Notes: generated by a model from the letters alone, not told the origin. A DNA stretch of 64,000 nucleotides from Gnetum montanum (GCA_015680685.1 MNCI01033658.1:62001-126000), one strand, 5' to 3'. Counted from the stretch's first letter, positions 46,641 through 59,307 are shown. Made by a program: numbers and translations.

Positions 46641-47640
46641 GGACTCAAAAAATAAAAAGGATCTTAATGCAATCAAGAATTCCCTTATCAATCTTCTTTT
46701 CCTTAATCCCCTACAATTTGATCTTGCTTTTTATCTCTCTCTTTCTAAGTCTAATCACTCTATTAGAATCATGCTTTGTCAATGACATGTAGATGGTTTT
46801 GATCCTCCTATCTACTACGTTTCTTACCCTTTCTCTAATTGCAAAACACCTTATACATATAATAAGAAATCTTGTTTAGGACTTGTCTTTACCCTTATGA
46901 AATTATGATACTACCTACTAAGGGTAAATGTGTTTGTCATTTGCCAAGATAACATCTTATGATCTATCATTACCAACCCTTATGACAACAATTGCATGGA
47001 AAAATGGAAAACACTTCTAAGTTTGATATATCCTACCTTGTCCAATAATTTATTAATGGATATGTCATAGTGGACCTTCTTACATCAACTCCACTATTTG
47101 ATCCTTCTGCCATAACCATTCAATCTTCTATTAAGGAAACAAGTAAGGAAGAAATAACTCCTTCTTCAACTACAATATTGACACATGAGATTTTTGATTC
47201 ACACGTGTACTTTGATGGAGCTCATACAACATAAGGTTCTAGCACAACTTATATGCCTAATTGCTAAGGTATGAATTCCATTTATCAAACTTACAAATTC
47301 ATCAACAAAATAGCAAAATGTAAGGGCCTTAATTGAGATTTATTCATAAGGCTCTAACCTGGAATTAAGAGTCTTTCCATTCATGGTGATTTTCAATTGG
47401 TTATATTCTACTTAAATAATGAATATGCTTACAAGGCTAAACATCTTCATCCTTATCTAGACTTAGCCAAAAATTTGGTTTCTTAATTCAAGGAATGTTT
47501 ACTCACATATATCCTTTTCTCACAAAACATGCCCATTGATGTGTTAGCTACTTTTTTCCTTCTTAATAATCTTATTTTCCTTAAAGATCATTTATCTTAC
47601 TCAATGCATGATGCATCTATCACTCTTATAGGTACATAAC
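46641..47640 (+). pseudogene. T2 RNase H and second (archaeal-type) RNase H
   Basis: The first RNase H: 'PIYYVSYPFSNCKTPYTYN' and 'CLGLVFTLMKL' (46810-46905), with 'KWKTLLSLIYPTL' after it. From 47190 a second RNase H-like domain begins: 'HVYFDGAHTT' (first catalytic Asp), then 'KSLSIHGDFQLVIFYLNN' (second Asp) and 'QNMPIDVLATF' (47520-47555, with the final Asp). Two RNase H domains in series are the known hallmark of the Tat lineage, so this supports the lineage call. Inactivated by stops. Confidence 0.7.
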
Positions 47641-47699
47641 ATATTGGCTTTGTTAACTTAGAAGAAGATGGATAATATCATAATATTATACAATACTTA

Positions 47700-48915
47700 C
47701 CAACTAAAGAAACATAAAAAAATTAATCTTATTTTAAAAGAATGCTCCTCATAAATGTTCTAAATATTTTTGTATAGTTGATCCTAGTATGTTATTGTAT
47801 ATTTTCACATTAGACATTCTTTTACATTATCTAAGTCATGATGAGGCATAAATCTTTCTAGACCAAGTTAATTTGGATATATGTGGTGATCACTTAGGTT
47901 CATTGTCTCTCATAGATTGTATCATTTCATTAGGTTATGGTCTAAAATGTCTAGTGATGCACATACAATGGTTAAGATTTGTGATATATTTCAACATCAT
48001 GATCCTCTTATTTATTTTCCATCTTAAGTGCTTAGAAATTATAAAATCATATGGTCCTTTTAGAAATGGATGTTGGACCTCATAGGCTACCTCAAGCCCC
48101 CATCTTTCTCTAGTTATGGGTTTATTTTGATAGCTATTCAATACTTTACTAAGTGGGTTAAACCTATTCATTTAAAATCAACAACTTCTACATACATATA
48201 GTATTTCATTTTGGATCATATAATCACCTACTTTAGTATTTTCCTCTAGATTCTCATCCATAAAAAACCTTAATTGAAGAGTAAAGAACTCATCATATTC
48301 TATGAGCACTACCAAGTTACATAGTAATTTTCATCTCCATGCTAACATCAATCCATTAGTTAAGTTGAGTCAACCAATAAATCCCACATCCATTTGCTCA
48401 AAACCATGATTCAAAAATCCCAAAGTAATTGGCATATCTAGTTATCCCATGTCCTTTGAGTATACAATACTACCTTTTATAATGTAATTGGCCTAACTTT
48501 ATTCATGCTTACCTATGGATTAGAAGCTATGTTTCCAGTGGAGGTGAATGTGTCTTATCTTCATCTATACATGAATATTTGGATGTTACATGAGGAGAAT
48601 AATCATATGCATTATGTTGAGCTAGACATACTTGAAAAAAATCACAAGCAAGAAACTATCAACATCTAAAATCATTAAGAAATTGTGTGTCATCACCATG
48701 ATAACCATGTTAGATTAGAGAAATCAAACAAGGTGATATTATCCTTAGTTATTTTCCTAATGCAAAGATAACTAAGTTCTTGTTGAATTGACAAGGTTCC
48801 TTCATGATCCTTATGAGCCTTGAAAATGGAGCATACTACTTGGTAGATTCAAAAGGGAATTAGCACTCAAATATTATGAACAGGACATATGTCAAAAGAT
48901 ACTATATTTTTAAAG
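47700..48915 (+). pseudogene. T2 integrase
   Basis: Degenerate. The N-terminal finger region is around 47820-48030. The core begins near 48064 ('GCW.S...PPSSSNGHKFI'-like), with 'IAIQYFTKWVKPI'-like residues at 48130-48170. The C-terminal region has 'RLEKSNKVILS' and ends near 48900, 'MNRTYVKRYYIF'. The D-D-E residues cannot be placed with confidence. Position after the second RNase H and the end motif 'K-R-Y-Y' agree with Tat integrases. Confidence 0.55.
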
Positions 48916-49713
48916 AAAAGAGAAAAATATAAAACATTGGATTTTCTATAATTTTTTTCTCATCTTACTTATTTTTAGTTCATTAGTTCAATTTTCTCCT
49001 ATCTTACTTTTCTTCTCTATTTTCTACTAGTTGTATTCTAAGTTTCTTTCATAAAATTTTAAATATCTTTCGTGATCTCTTCTTATCCAATTCTATTAAA
49101 TTTCTTTTATAGTTAATTATGGTGAGGATATTTATAAGTGTTTTGTCTCATGTAGGGAACAATGAATGCCTTTTTGTTTTAACTTCATATGAAGTTATGT
49201 TGAGTTTGACTGGGATATGTAGGAAATCAATTTATTAAGAATTACTAATCATTAAAGTATGGGATTTAGTAATCTAATCTTTCTTTGACATAGCATCTCA
49301 TCTTGGTGTATAGATAATGTTCCTTATTTCTTTTTCCTATTTTATTATTTTTTTGATTTTGCAAGTTTGGTTTTCATATATCCTCTTTTACTTCTCTTTT
49401 ATTCCTCTAACTCCCTATCTCATTCCATTTTCTCTCATTAGCACATTTTATGAGGGTTGAGTGACTTGTTTATTCCAATAAGGGTGTATTAAGAGAATGA
49501 GTGGGATAGGATGTGAACATTATAAATGACATCCTCTTGGTTGTCTTGTATGTAGGATTTAGTCATGTCCCCCCTTGTGACTGGTGTATTGAAAATATCC
49601 TAATTTTTTTCTTTCTTTCACTTATTTCTTCCCACTTTTTCTTTTGTAGGTACATTAAGTTAGTATTAAGCTCTTCTTGATGGACCTCCTTTAACATACT
49701 AGCAAAATCCACT
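48916..49713 (+). other. T2 3' non-coding part
   Basis: T-rich sequence, no gene seen. No antisense frame like that of T1 is visible. Confidence 0.5.
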
Positions 49714-49725
49714 AAGAGGAGATAA
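49714..49725 (+). other. Probable polypurine tract of T2
   Basis: AAGAGGAGATAA immediately before TGTTGTATCC. Confidence 0.5.
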
Positions 49726-50932
49726 TGTTGTATCCACTTTTTTCAGTTTTTCTCATATCCAAGATAAAGTTTGATTATCATTGTTTTATTTATTTTGAGA
49801 TTTTAAAAAGTCCAAAATGACATCATGTGATACTTTTCTAGCTCCTAGAGATCATTTGGGTTTTCTAAGTGTTGGTGATGTTAACGTTGATACCACTTTG
49901 ATAAGTTACTATAGTTACCAAAGCTAAAGGTCAAACTTATCATTTTTAGACTCATGATAAACTTCGAAAGAAATATACTTAATTCTAAGTTTTATTTTAG
50001 TAACCTTATGTTTAAATTATCAACTTTGGTCCTATATACATTAGCACTTATTAGATTTTAGGAGATTAAGAGCATGCCATCATCGTAGCATCTACATACT
50101 CTACAACCACCTTTTGTAGTTTTAGCATTACTTCTAAAGATAGAATTTTTAGGCTTTTATAGCACATTCTAGAGATCAAATTTTTTTGGCCAAAGAATTA
50201 GTGATGAGACCCTTAGCCAAAAAAACCCTATTTTAGCCTGAAATTGATTCTAGATCAAATCTATAGCTTTCCCATACATATCTTAATCCTCCAAAGGTTT
50301 AATTTCACTCTTCAAAATTACATTTTACTTACTAATTGGATTTCTATTATTATTTTTATTACACCTACATTTTTCATCAACACTTAGAGTGTTGGCCATC
50401 CATAGGAGTTGAACACATTATCATTCATTAAAAAAGTAATTTATTTTTTAGAAAGGGATCCAAGACCCTTCCCTCGATATCAAATCCTCAATATTTTAAT
50501 ATTTTATGATCTCTTTCGTAGAGTTTATAATTAGTTTGTAGTCCATCATTCATAGTTTATTTCATACATAGTTTATTTTTAGCAAGTTATTAGTCATTTT
50601 TTAGTGATTTATACTAAGTCATTTTTAATATTAAAACCTTAGTTTTTATTCATTACCCTACCATTCCTAGTTTATGTGTGGTTGGCTAAGTTCGTATTTA
50701 ATGGAAGGCTTCAAAGTCCTTCATTTCACAATCAATGATATATCAAGGGTTATATCGATCCAAAGATCATTTGTGACTATGTACTAAGTATTTTGAAACC
50801 TAGTTCATGGAGGTGTCCTTGTGGAAATATGAACATATTTGTAGAAATAACCTGAACATTAACCATTTTCTAGTTGGTTAGCACATATTACTTTATACCC
50901 AAAGGTACTAGGATAAAAACTTGGTACCAACA
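49726..50932 (+). repeat. Probable 3' LTR of T2
   Basis: From TGTTGTATCCAC after the purine tract to about TTGGTACCAACA. Length of about 1.2 kb fits the lineage. The partner LTR is not in the window, so the right end is a guess. Confidence 0.4.
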
Positions 50933-51114
50933 CCCTAAGCATACAAGCCTGAAGGTATTGTTTTAGGCTTATTAAATTGTCCTTTTAAAAAGTTATGAAT
51001 GAGATAAGAGTAGTTATGAATAATAAGAATTTGATGTTAACTATAGTAAAATAAATTTATCAAAGTCTTACTAATGAACAATTAATTAGTTAGTCATATT
51101 AATTTGTAAACATT
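50933..51114. other. Short unassigned stretch between T2 and E
   Basis: AT-rich, no gene or repeat seen. Could be true flanking DNA or part of either element. Confidence 0.4.
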
Positions 51115-51933
51115 GATGTAACTTGTGATGTGTCAATGCATATACGTTGATGCAATCTCTATCTTTGCATATATAAATATGCAAATCCATCATATTTATG
51201 ATATTATTTGGTCATTTCCTTAGACATACTCTTATAGTTTCACATTGTAGAAGTTATAATTTTCTTCTCTAGGTGCCCATAACATGATTAAATAGATTTT
51301 ATGAATTTCTATTTAAGTACATTATGTACCTAGATAAACGTACATGATGATAATAAAATCAAGATTTATTTTTTCCATTGTAGTACTTGGACTAGAATTT
51401 GATTTACTTTCTCACACATTACTAGTAATGTGCATTTACTTTCCCATGTTATTAGTTAAATAATTCATTGTTCAACATGTAAGTAAATACAGATGAGCAT
51501 GATTACTTTGAGCATAATGTACTAGCATTATATAACACCAACAATGAACACTTTGTACTCCTAGAAATGAATATTTGGTAACCCAACAATGTTAGTATAG
51601 ATTTAGGATGTGCATGGAAAGTTAGAAATGAGTTATTGATGCTTAGGCTAGTTTAGATTACTTCTTTGCACATAGATTAATTATTTTAATATTTTAATAC
51701 TTTAATCTTTTAAATATTTTAATAATAATAATAGTAATCATTATGTTCCTCAATCACACTAACCATACTAAGTGAACTAATACAAGTGTGATTGGAAAGA
51801 CAATGATGAACAACTTAGCATTTGGTTATCTAAAGCATCCATATAGTTTTAAGTCCATGAAATTTGACTATATTTGTGCATGAATACTTTTGATTCATAT
51901 AGTTGGATGTAGGGTCTACTGTGCCACTTATCA
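51115..51933 (+). repeat. 5' LTR of E
   Basis: Recognised by similarity of its second half to the LTR of A (e.g. 'TTTGGTAACCCAACAATG', 'GATGTGCATGGAAAG', 'GTTGGATGTAGGG') and by the end CACTTATCA followed by a primer-site-like sequence. TATATAAATA lies near 51171. The start (about 51115, TGATGTAAC) is approximate. Confidence 0.65.
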
Positions 51934-51934
51934 T

Positions 51935-51952
51935 TCATGCTATTGTTAGACT
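51935..51952 (+). other. Eroded primer binding site of E
   Basis: TCATGCTATTGTTAGACT aligns with A's TGGTGCCATTGTTGCGGA, one base after the LTR. Confidence 0.5.
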
Positions 51953-51999
51953 TTGGTTCTAAATTTTAATGATTAGGATGATTTAAAGATCAATGTTAG

Positions 52000-53735
52000 A
52001 ACTTAACATAATTTATCATTTTTTAATAACACAAATATTTATTCTAAGACATACTTTTAAATTAACAATATCTTTGTCATGCAAGGAAGATTCCCCAGCT
52101 ACTAATAATATAGCTAAAGGATGTGATAAAAATAAAAGAAGTAAGGATTACATGCCATAACAACTAAACATAGTGCCTAGACATTCAAAATCTTACCATT
52201 TGTAATTTTCCTTCACTCTTCACCAAGATAAATAAATGTGAAGGAAAAACTTGAAGGACAAAATTGTGTTGTCACTAGATCAATTAGTGTTATCAATGAT
52301 TGTATGGACAATCATAGGGATGGTCCTTTTAGCTTAAGGAGAAAAAATCAAGGATAAAAATAAAAAAAAAGAAAAGAGATATAGTCAAGGACTACTACTA
52401 GCAAAAAGAAAAAGTAGCTATAGTGGAGGAGTTGAAGATTCTAAGTCAAATAATGATAGCTATGATGTTTGCTAATATACACATTCAAAAGGTTGTTTTC
52501 TAATAATTTCATACTTGTAGGAGTCTAGGCCTCATGCATTAAATCCAAAGTTCATTAAGAATCAAGTCCCAAGAAGGTTGCCTTATTCCTGAGGCAACTA
52601 TAGATAATCCTATCACCATTAATAGTATTATGCAAGTGGGGCTCCACCTCAATCTTAGGACTACTACTAATAGTATCACAACCTATAGTTGTAGGGGATT
52701 CCACCACCAAGGTAGAAATATATCTATAGGAAACCTAATCCTTATGCATATTACATCCAACAGTCTATAACACCTAGTGGATCTAGACCTTATGTCTCTA
52801 CTCACAACTAGTATTCTCTACAGTACCATAGACCTACCACTCCATGTGCTAAGTCTCCTTTCACTTATTATCCTCACCCTCTATAATACTCTCAAACCTA
52901 TGTCATAAATCCCTTCTTAGTCTCAATAACAAAATTCCACTAGGATTCTAAACTTATATGTGGATGATAACTCAATAAAATTTGAGTGAAAGCCTTAGAA
53001 AAGGTCATTCTTTAGGTCAACTAGTCTATTGAAACCATCATGAGAACCCATGTTTATGAACTCCATGAAAAAGGCCTATAGGACATTAACCAAGCTACCT
53101 TTAAATCAAAATGTTTCTAATGTAGAAACTATTATGGTCACTCATGGCGTAATAGAGTAGATTAAGATAGGACACCTTCTTAGAAAGAAAATTGAACAAG
53201 AAATCCCCATTTACATATTGTAAAAAATGCACCATGCAAGGCTCTACTAGACTCAAATTCCAAGGTTATTTTGATTTTTCAAGAAATGTATAAAATGTGA
53301 AACCTACCACCACTTAAGAAATTTACTAGTAGGTTAGAGCTTGTAGAACAATCCATCATCATCTTTTGGAATTGATAGAAGATGTGTGATCACCATTAGT
53401 GATTGATCATATTCTATTGACTTCCTAATAATCCATGTGGGCAATTGGAAGAGGAACTTTTCTATCATTATGGGAAGAACTTAACTAAGCACAATCGATG
53501 CCAATTAAAAATTAGAGATCTATCCTTGAAAATTTCTAAGAAGAATTCCCATGGAAAGATAGTAAAGAAGAGATTTTTGTATAATGTTTATAGTAACATA
53601 AGGTGCAACTACATGTAGAAAATTTGGGTAATAAGAAGTAGAATCATTACTGCATGTAGCTCATGTGTTGAACCAATTAATATTAAAAGATGCTTGTATG
53701 CAGCAACCAAAAAATAATAGGGCACATAATGATTG
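52000..53735 (+). pseudogene. E gag and protease remnants
   Basis: Heavily broken. The gag Cys/His area reads 'VCQYTHSKGCFLIISYL' (about 52470-52515). A Pro/Tyr/Ser-rich part (52560-52920) follows. The protease part, 'PCKALLDSNSKVILIFQEM' (53230-53290), has D-S-N-S where A has D-L-G-S. 'LYAATKK' (53696-53716) matches A near 14310. Matches A in order and spacing. D is inserted at 53740. Confidence 0.6.
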
Positions 53736-53740
53736 ATACT
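53736..53740. repeat. Left target-site duplication of D (ATACT)
   Basis: ATACT directly before D, repeated exactly at 60342-60346. Confidence 0.92.
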
Positions 53741-53900
53741 TGATGATTCATGAATTTGTTTGCTGTGATATCACAGCTGTGATATCACAATTGTGATATA
53801 TTAGTAGCCACGATATCGCATGGGTCACGATATCACATACGTGATATCGCGTCTTCCCCTGCGATATTGCGTATGCGATATCGTAGTGCGCCGCCATATC

Positions 53901-53908
53901 TATAAATA
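53901..53908 (+). promoter_or_regulatory. TATA box in D 5' LTR
   Basis: TATAAATA about 160 bases into the LTR, directly after the GATATC cluster; the transcript start is expected some 25-35 bases downstream. Confidence 0.7.
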
Positions 53909-54230
53909 AGAAGCAGCTCTCCATTGTTTGGTATTAGGAGTTATAAGTAGTGAAGCTCTGGCAGTTTGATCCCTCTAGAGTTAGATTATTTTTCTGTGTC
54001 TACCCGCAGTGTGGTAAATGTAATTGTACGGTGTCTCTATTCGAGTGTGATGTACTTGGGCATGCACATGACTGGAAATAAAGATCGAGATTACTTCATC
54101 ATTGCAGCATTCACTTTGTTATTTATTTATTTATTATTTATTTAATATTATTTACTAGCTTTCTCTCTCACCCTTAAACTCCTAGAACGTGGAACGAGTA
54201 CGACTTGATTTGAGGATTTAAGTGTGACTA

Positions 54231-54350
54231 CTTGGTAGCCTAGTGGCGTATCTAGGATCTACACTTGGTAACCCAGTGGCATATCTGGGATTTGTGCTTG
54301 GTAATCCCAGTGGCATACCTAGGATCTACGCTTGGTAATCCCAGTGGTAG
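54231..54350 (+). repeat. 33/34-bp tandem repeats in D 5' LTR
   Basis: Units starting CTTGGTA at 54231, 54264, 54297 and 54331 (the last one partial), each containing CCCAGTGGC or a variant followed by GGATCTACG-like sequence. Confidence 0.9.
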
Positions 54351-54696
54351 TCATGCACAAGATCCAAGATGTGTACGGTTGATCAAGGAATCAGTTGCTC
54401 ATTGCACTTAGGCTAGATTAGATTCTCTTACCCTTTTCCTCCTAGCTTAGCTTAGTTAATATTACTTTCCATTGCCTTTAGGAGTAGCATTAGGTTAGAA
54501 CACATCATACACCTCACTCTAGACTAAACCATACATGACAAATATAATACTAGTCCAGGTGGGAAGATAGCGAACTGTGACCTAAGGATAACTGTCTAGG
54601 TGCCACAACTAGTCCATCTACAGAGTTCGATTGGATCATGTGTGAGAACGCTTGTATTCGTATGGTTGAGTGTAGGGGTACCTCGTCACTCATCAT

Positions 54697-54714
54697 TGGT
54701 GCCGTTGCCGAGGA
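54697..54714 (+). other. Primer binding site of D
   Basis: TGGTGCCGTTGCCGAGGA, two transitions away from the tRNA-Asp-type consensus; the best preserved in the family. Confidence 0.85.
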
Positions 54715-54840
54715 CGGTGCTAGTTATCTAGATTAGTTATATCATACAAGGTCGTTGTAAAGAACTTAACGATATATCTCTTAGAAAGAAGAAATAATTA
54801 TTAAGAAGTCACACATAAATTCACACACAGTTTCAAAACA

Positions 54841-56820
54841 ATGTCTCTCCTACAAGATAATAATAACACCACACTTAGTGAGGAAGTTCATTGGAGAATA
54901 AACGAACCATATGACGATGAATATTGGAGTACACAATCTAAGGTGGGGGTTTCTTATAAACATGAACGAAAGCAACGTCATCCCAACACACGAAAACATA
55001 ACTTACCAGATGATGATGAACCCCCACTGGCCACTACAAGCCTAACACAAATACAAGAGGCCATTCGAATCTCATGTAGGCATCGTAAAGAGAGCTGACT
55101 ACCCAGACTCAATTTAAACAACTTTCCTACATTTTCAGGAGGCTATGAGTTAGATTCGCATCAACATTTACAAGCCTTCTACGATGCCTGCACATGGAAT
55201 ACAATTGATAACGGATGACAAAAACTTAAGCTCTTCCCTATAACACTCGTTGACCAAGCAAAATTATGGTATAGATCATTAAAACCAAATTCGATAAGAC
55301 GCTGGTTAACAATGGTAGAAGTCTTTAGTGAAAAATATCAAACCTACGCAAGAGTGTCAGCCTTGAGGAAACAAATCCAAGGATGGAAACAAGCATAACA
55401 TGAACCTTTGGACATGGCCTTAGAAAGATATTATGCACTATTAAACAACTGTCCAGGCCATGGGTTTTTCGAGGAAAGGCTAATGTATCATATTATTGAT
55501 GGGCTACATTATGAAACAAGAGAGACCTTAGGAACGTATGCCCAAGGTCAACTATATGAACTACGAACCCATCAAATCCAAGAGCTTATTAAGTAGGTAG
55601 CTAAAGAAAAAGGAGAATTAGCTAGATGGGAGAGTGTTGAAAAACATCAACGGGACCAAAATTTCAACTTAACAAAGGTCCATGATCATAACAAGGAGAT
55701 ATCAACAAATCTTAAGGTGGAAACATCATCTTTGCCAATACAACAATCGTTAGAAGAAGCTGAGGAAAAGATCAATAAGATCTTGGAATGGATGAATCAA
55801 AAGTGTGGAGAATATATCAACACCATTGGAGATATAGTTTTGACAACCCAAGAAGTAGGAAAAAATAGTAGACATTTGGAAAAGAAGAATAAAGGGAATA
55901 AGTGCTCAACTACCAATCATATGTATGAATGCAACATATGCCTATACGATCGCCCCAAGGGTCAATGGCCAATATTGTTACATCTACATGAGCATTGGGG
56001 AAACAAATTACATCCAGAGTTCATACAGAAATACTGTGTTCGATCACAGTGAAAACAATCCTAGTCATGGGGGAGATCACCCTTGGACTGGAGGCACCCT
56101 TCATATTTTCTGAATTCAAACGCTTATCACATTCAACATCCTGTTTCTCCATTTGGGCCACCATACTCTATCTCACCACAATACCATTCTTCATAATACC
56201 ATCAGCCCATACCTCCAACACAACCACCACCTTGTGCACCTTATACTCCTCCTAACTTTCAACATTCTTATCCTTTTCCTCCTTCCACAGTGCCACCAAC
56301 TGTTCCTAAGGTGTTTGTACCACTGCAACCCACGAAGAACACTTGTGCTACTGCTACTAACAGCAGTGAAGAGCCTCCTCAACATCAAAAGCATCCTTTC
56401 TTTAAACATGGTTGTATGAAGGGATAACACAATTCTGAGGCCACTACACCTTCCAACCTAGCACAAGTCCAACCCTGTGGTGCACCCTTACCTTTGAACC
56501 CAATGCCTCATGTAACTTCATCAGGGCCACGAACTTACACTCCAACAACCATACAACCCAATGAACACAACCATGGGAGGCATCATCCTAATCCTTGCAT
56601 ACCATCTAACGGTCACCAACATCATAGTGGCTCAACTCGTTATCTGGGAACTACATCGTATGAAGTGCCCCACTATGCTTATTATGAAGTGTGTGAAATC
56701 CAAGGGGATAAGTATAGACCGGTTTCAATACTTCCAATATGCAAGGATCCTTATGTCCCATTTATTAATCCTTTCCATACTCAACCGTTTAGTTATGGGG
56801 GATATCCCCTATTTCAATGA
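54841..56820 (+). pseudogene. D gag (single frame, few stops)
   Basis: About 660 codons in one frame from ATG 54841 to TGA 56818. The N-terminal part is charged (54841-55095). The capsid-like part has 'LNNFPTFSGGYELDSHQHLQAF', broken here only by quoting, then 'PLDMALERYYALLNN' and 'LMYHIIDGLHYETRETLG'. A coil region, 'SLEEAEEKINKILEWMNQK' (55747-55803), leads to 'CNICLYDRPKGQWPILLHL' (about 55930-55986), where the His and the last Cys of the family motif are replaced. The Pro/Tyr/His-rich tail ends in 'FSYGGYPLFQ'. In-frame stops are at 55096, 55216, 55396, 55594, 56050 and 56062, plus one near 56425. Each of those I could compare with C replaces Arg, Trp or Gln by a single C-to-T or G-to-A change. 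Role by family: particle formation. Confidence 0.85.
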
Positions 56821-58555
56821 GAAGCAGGATTAATAAATATTTTTCATTTTCTTTAATTTTTCAACTTTTTGTTTTTCAGTTTTTCATTTTTCAACTTTTT
56901 GTTTTATCTTTTTGTGTATTTTGTATCTTCACATTTTTGTAAGTAATCTCATCTACGAATAAAACACTCATGTTGATTGTTGGTTGAGGTGTGTTTTATG
57001 TTATTAAGTCATGAGTGATCAATTATTTGAAACAGTGAGCCCACTACATCCAGTCATCCACTCTATAAATAAGAGGGTTTGTTCATGGGTACAGTGATAT
57101 TCTTGAAATTTCTAAAACTTAAAATTAATTTTGTGTTCATTGTACCCAGAATGAAGAAGGATGGACCAAGAGGGAATGATTAGGGTGTGACATCAAGGGA
57201 ACTTGTGGATTTTCTTTGGTGACATCTGTGGGAGTTATCATGCAATATGGTTGTACTAAGATCCTTGTAGATCTAATGAAAAATGGGAGTAAGAGTAATC
57301 GAAAAGGGCACTGAAGAATCAAACGTTGTTCTAGGGGGTCCCACTAGAAAGACATGCACCCATGTCTGAAGGTTGGCAGCTTCTTTGGATTTAGTCAAGT
57401 GAAAAGAAAAAAAAAGAGAGAAAAAGAAAAAGGAAGTGCCATAAAACAAAAATCACTCCTCCCTTGTACTAAATGCCAAGTGATCGTACGCCTTGTTGTT
57501 ATGGTACTCTCATAGTTGTTTATCATGGGATGAAATAATGCGATGTCACTAATTAGAAGGATGAACTTGGTCCTGATCTTGGAAAGATGGGTTAATGAAA
57601 CATTAATGATGCTTTACACACAGGATTCATTGTGCCCTGGGTCAGATACCTCATATCCCAATCTCTACTATCCCTTTCTATACTTTGTCTCACCTCACTG
57701 TTCATGTAATTGTAGCTCGTGACCCATGTAACATAAAATTTTCATCTCATTCTAGTGATATTTACATGTGTGTGTTTTGTGGAGTTAGTGCAGATTACAA
57801 TTAACCCTTCTAGTGCCCACGGATACTTTAAGTGTGATTACACAAGGGCATAATAGGTTGAAACCTGCTTTGGGGAGGACCCACTTGTGTAATTTTGTTG
57901 TAATCTTCATTAATTCTCTAGCTAGAACACACAATCTCTTACCCTNGAACCCTTTAACAATCGCTCAGATGTCCTTAGTTTATATTATTTAATTTCAAAG
58001 AAATATTAAAAATTTAGTACATTCTCTAAGTGCCCTAACTTCAATAAAAATATATATACATGACCCCGCTGTGCTAATCAACATTATTTGCAACTGTTCA
58101 CATAGGAGAAGTTTTTCAAATTTCTCTTTACAACTTTTGATTGCACATCCCTTGCTTCCATATCCATAACTCACTCGCTGGTACTCGAATTTTCATTTCG
58201 TTTGAACCTACTTGACCCAGGAGTGTCCGCTTAGTCGTGGGGAAGGGGGCACATGTTGAATAGTGCATATGAATTTCTTGAAACTCATCATCGTCCAAAG
58301 GACATCTTTAAGGGTAATTAGTTCTAAAATTAAGAATAGAATGTGTCAAAAACAATTTCACCCCCTTAGCTATACCAGAAAAATTAAATTTGGAAACCAC
58401 CTACGAAAAGAGGACTCAACACTATAATCTTTTAGGGACATGTTCTTCCAATAATTAACATCACATGGAAATAAAGTAAATCTATTAAGGCAAGCAGTAA
58501 GGTATAACCTAACTTTGGTAACAACCTTACTAACAATTGGTCCCGTGTGATTGCA
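56821..58555 (+). other. Non-coding part of D between gag and second frame
   Basis: It contains an internal 'CTCTATAAATAAGAGGGTTTG' (57061-57081) resembling the LTR TATA region, the conserved 'GCTTTGGGGAGGACCCACTT' (57869-57888), one N at 57946, and a block 58050-58255 shared with C, including 'GTGGGGAAGGGGGCA'. No convincing coding sequence. Confidence 0.6.
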
Positions 58556-59150
58556 GATGGCCCCAAAACATGGATAACATGAAGGTCCTGCTGAAGGTGC
58601 AATAAAACGATCTCGAAAAGGTGGAAGACAAGATCCTACTAGATAACATGCAGAACAGGAGGAACAGTCATTCAACTTTCATCAAGAAGATCCTCCTACT
58701 GTACAGTCTGGGTAGGCAGAAGCAGGAGATACCCTCTCTGAAAGTGGTGCCAGGTACTTAGGGGAAATGTACCAATTTTGGCACAATAAAGAAGAAGGCA
58801 CCATGGTTAACATTTGTGGTGTGATATTGATTTCTCTATTCAAGCTATTTCGAAAGTATTAAACCTTTCGAATACAGGGCCAAAGGTTGCTCAGAACTAG
58901 CTAGACACTTTTAGAACTGAGCAACTTAATAAACTATTGACAGATAATAAAGGGGTGGCGAAAGAAAAAGAGAACGCTAACTAGGCTGTCTCTATGAAAC
59001 AAGTGCAAACTTACACACACACCAAGCTGCTCAAGGCCTTACAAGAGGAGAAGCTCCAGGACGTACTTCAATGCCATCAAGCTTCAAAGCTTGGAGCGAA
59101 AGAAAAGGGAAAGACACCCATGGAGGAGCCACCGCCACAAGAAACTACAT
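58556..59150 (+). pseudogene. D second frame, internally deleted
   Basis: Aligns with C's second frame: 'ARYLGEMYQFWHNKEEGTM' (about 58745-58805), 'GPKVAQN' (58880-58900), then a jump to the coil-like part 'KLLKALQEEKLQDVLQCHQA' region (59022-59085) and the tail 'KGKTPMEEPPPQETT' (59107-59150, then TGA). Most of the plant-transposon-protein core present in C (the 'PTKGLN' to 'LPFPY' part) is missing, so D's copy is a deletion derivative. Frame changes are present near 58820-58870. Confidence 0.6.
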
Positions 59151-59307
59151 GAGTTTCATCATTTTGTATTCATAAGATTTTCTTTTGTGTTGTGTCTCAC
59201 TTCACACTGCAACATGAATCCATTCTAGTCAGTAAATAATCCCATACTTATACTGTGTAATTAATGAAGCTTGTTCTCTCTGTAACTCAAGGACAAGTTT
59301 TCATTCA

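Larger units (their letters stand above)
53741..54695 (+). repeat. 5' LTR of D
   Basis: Begins TGATGATTCATG and ends CACTCATCA, 955 bp. Upstream of the TATA box at 53901-53908 it has six GATATC palindromes. An AATAAA signal lies at 54077-54082. Confidence 0.94.

Noticed and set aside
53741-54140. GATATC array considered as a satellite or centromere repeat
   Set aside because: Confined to LTR upstream regions at matching positions, not a free tandem array.
56191-56430. Minus-strand and shifted frames over D gag
   Set aside because: Shadows of the plus-strand gag frame, which has motif support.
57061-57081. TATAAATA in D taken as the start of a solo LTR
   Set aside because: No LTR ends or further LTR similarity around it; kept only as an internal promoter-like site.
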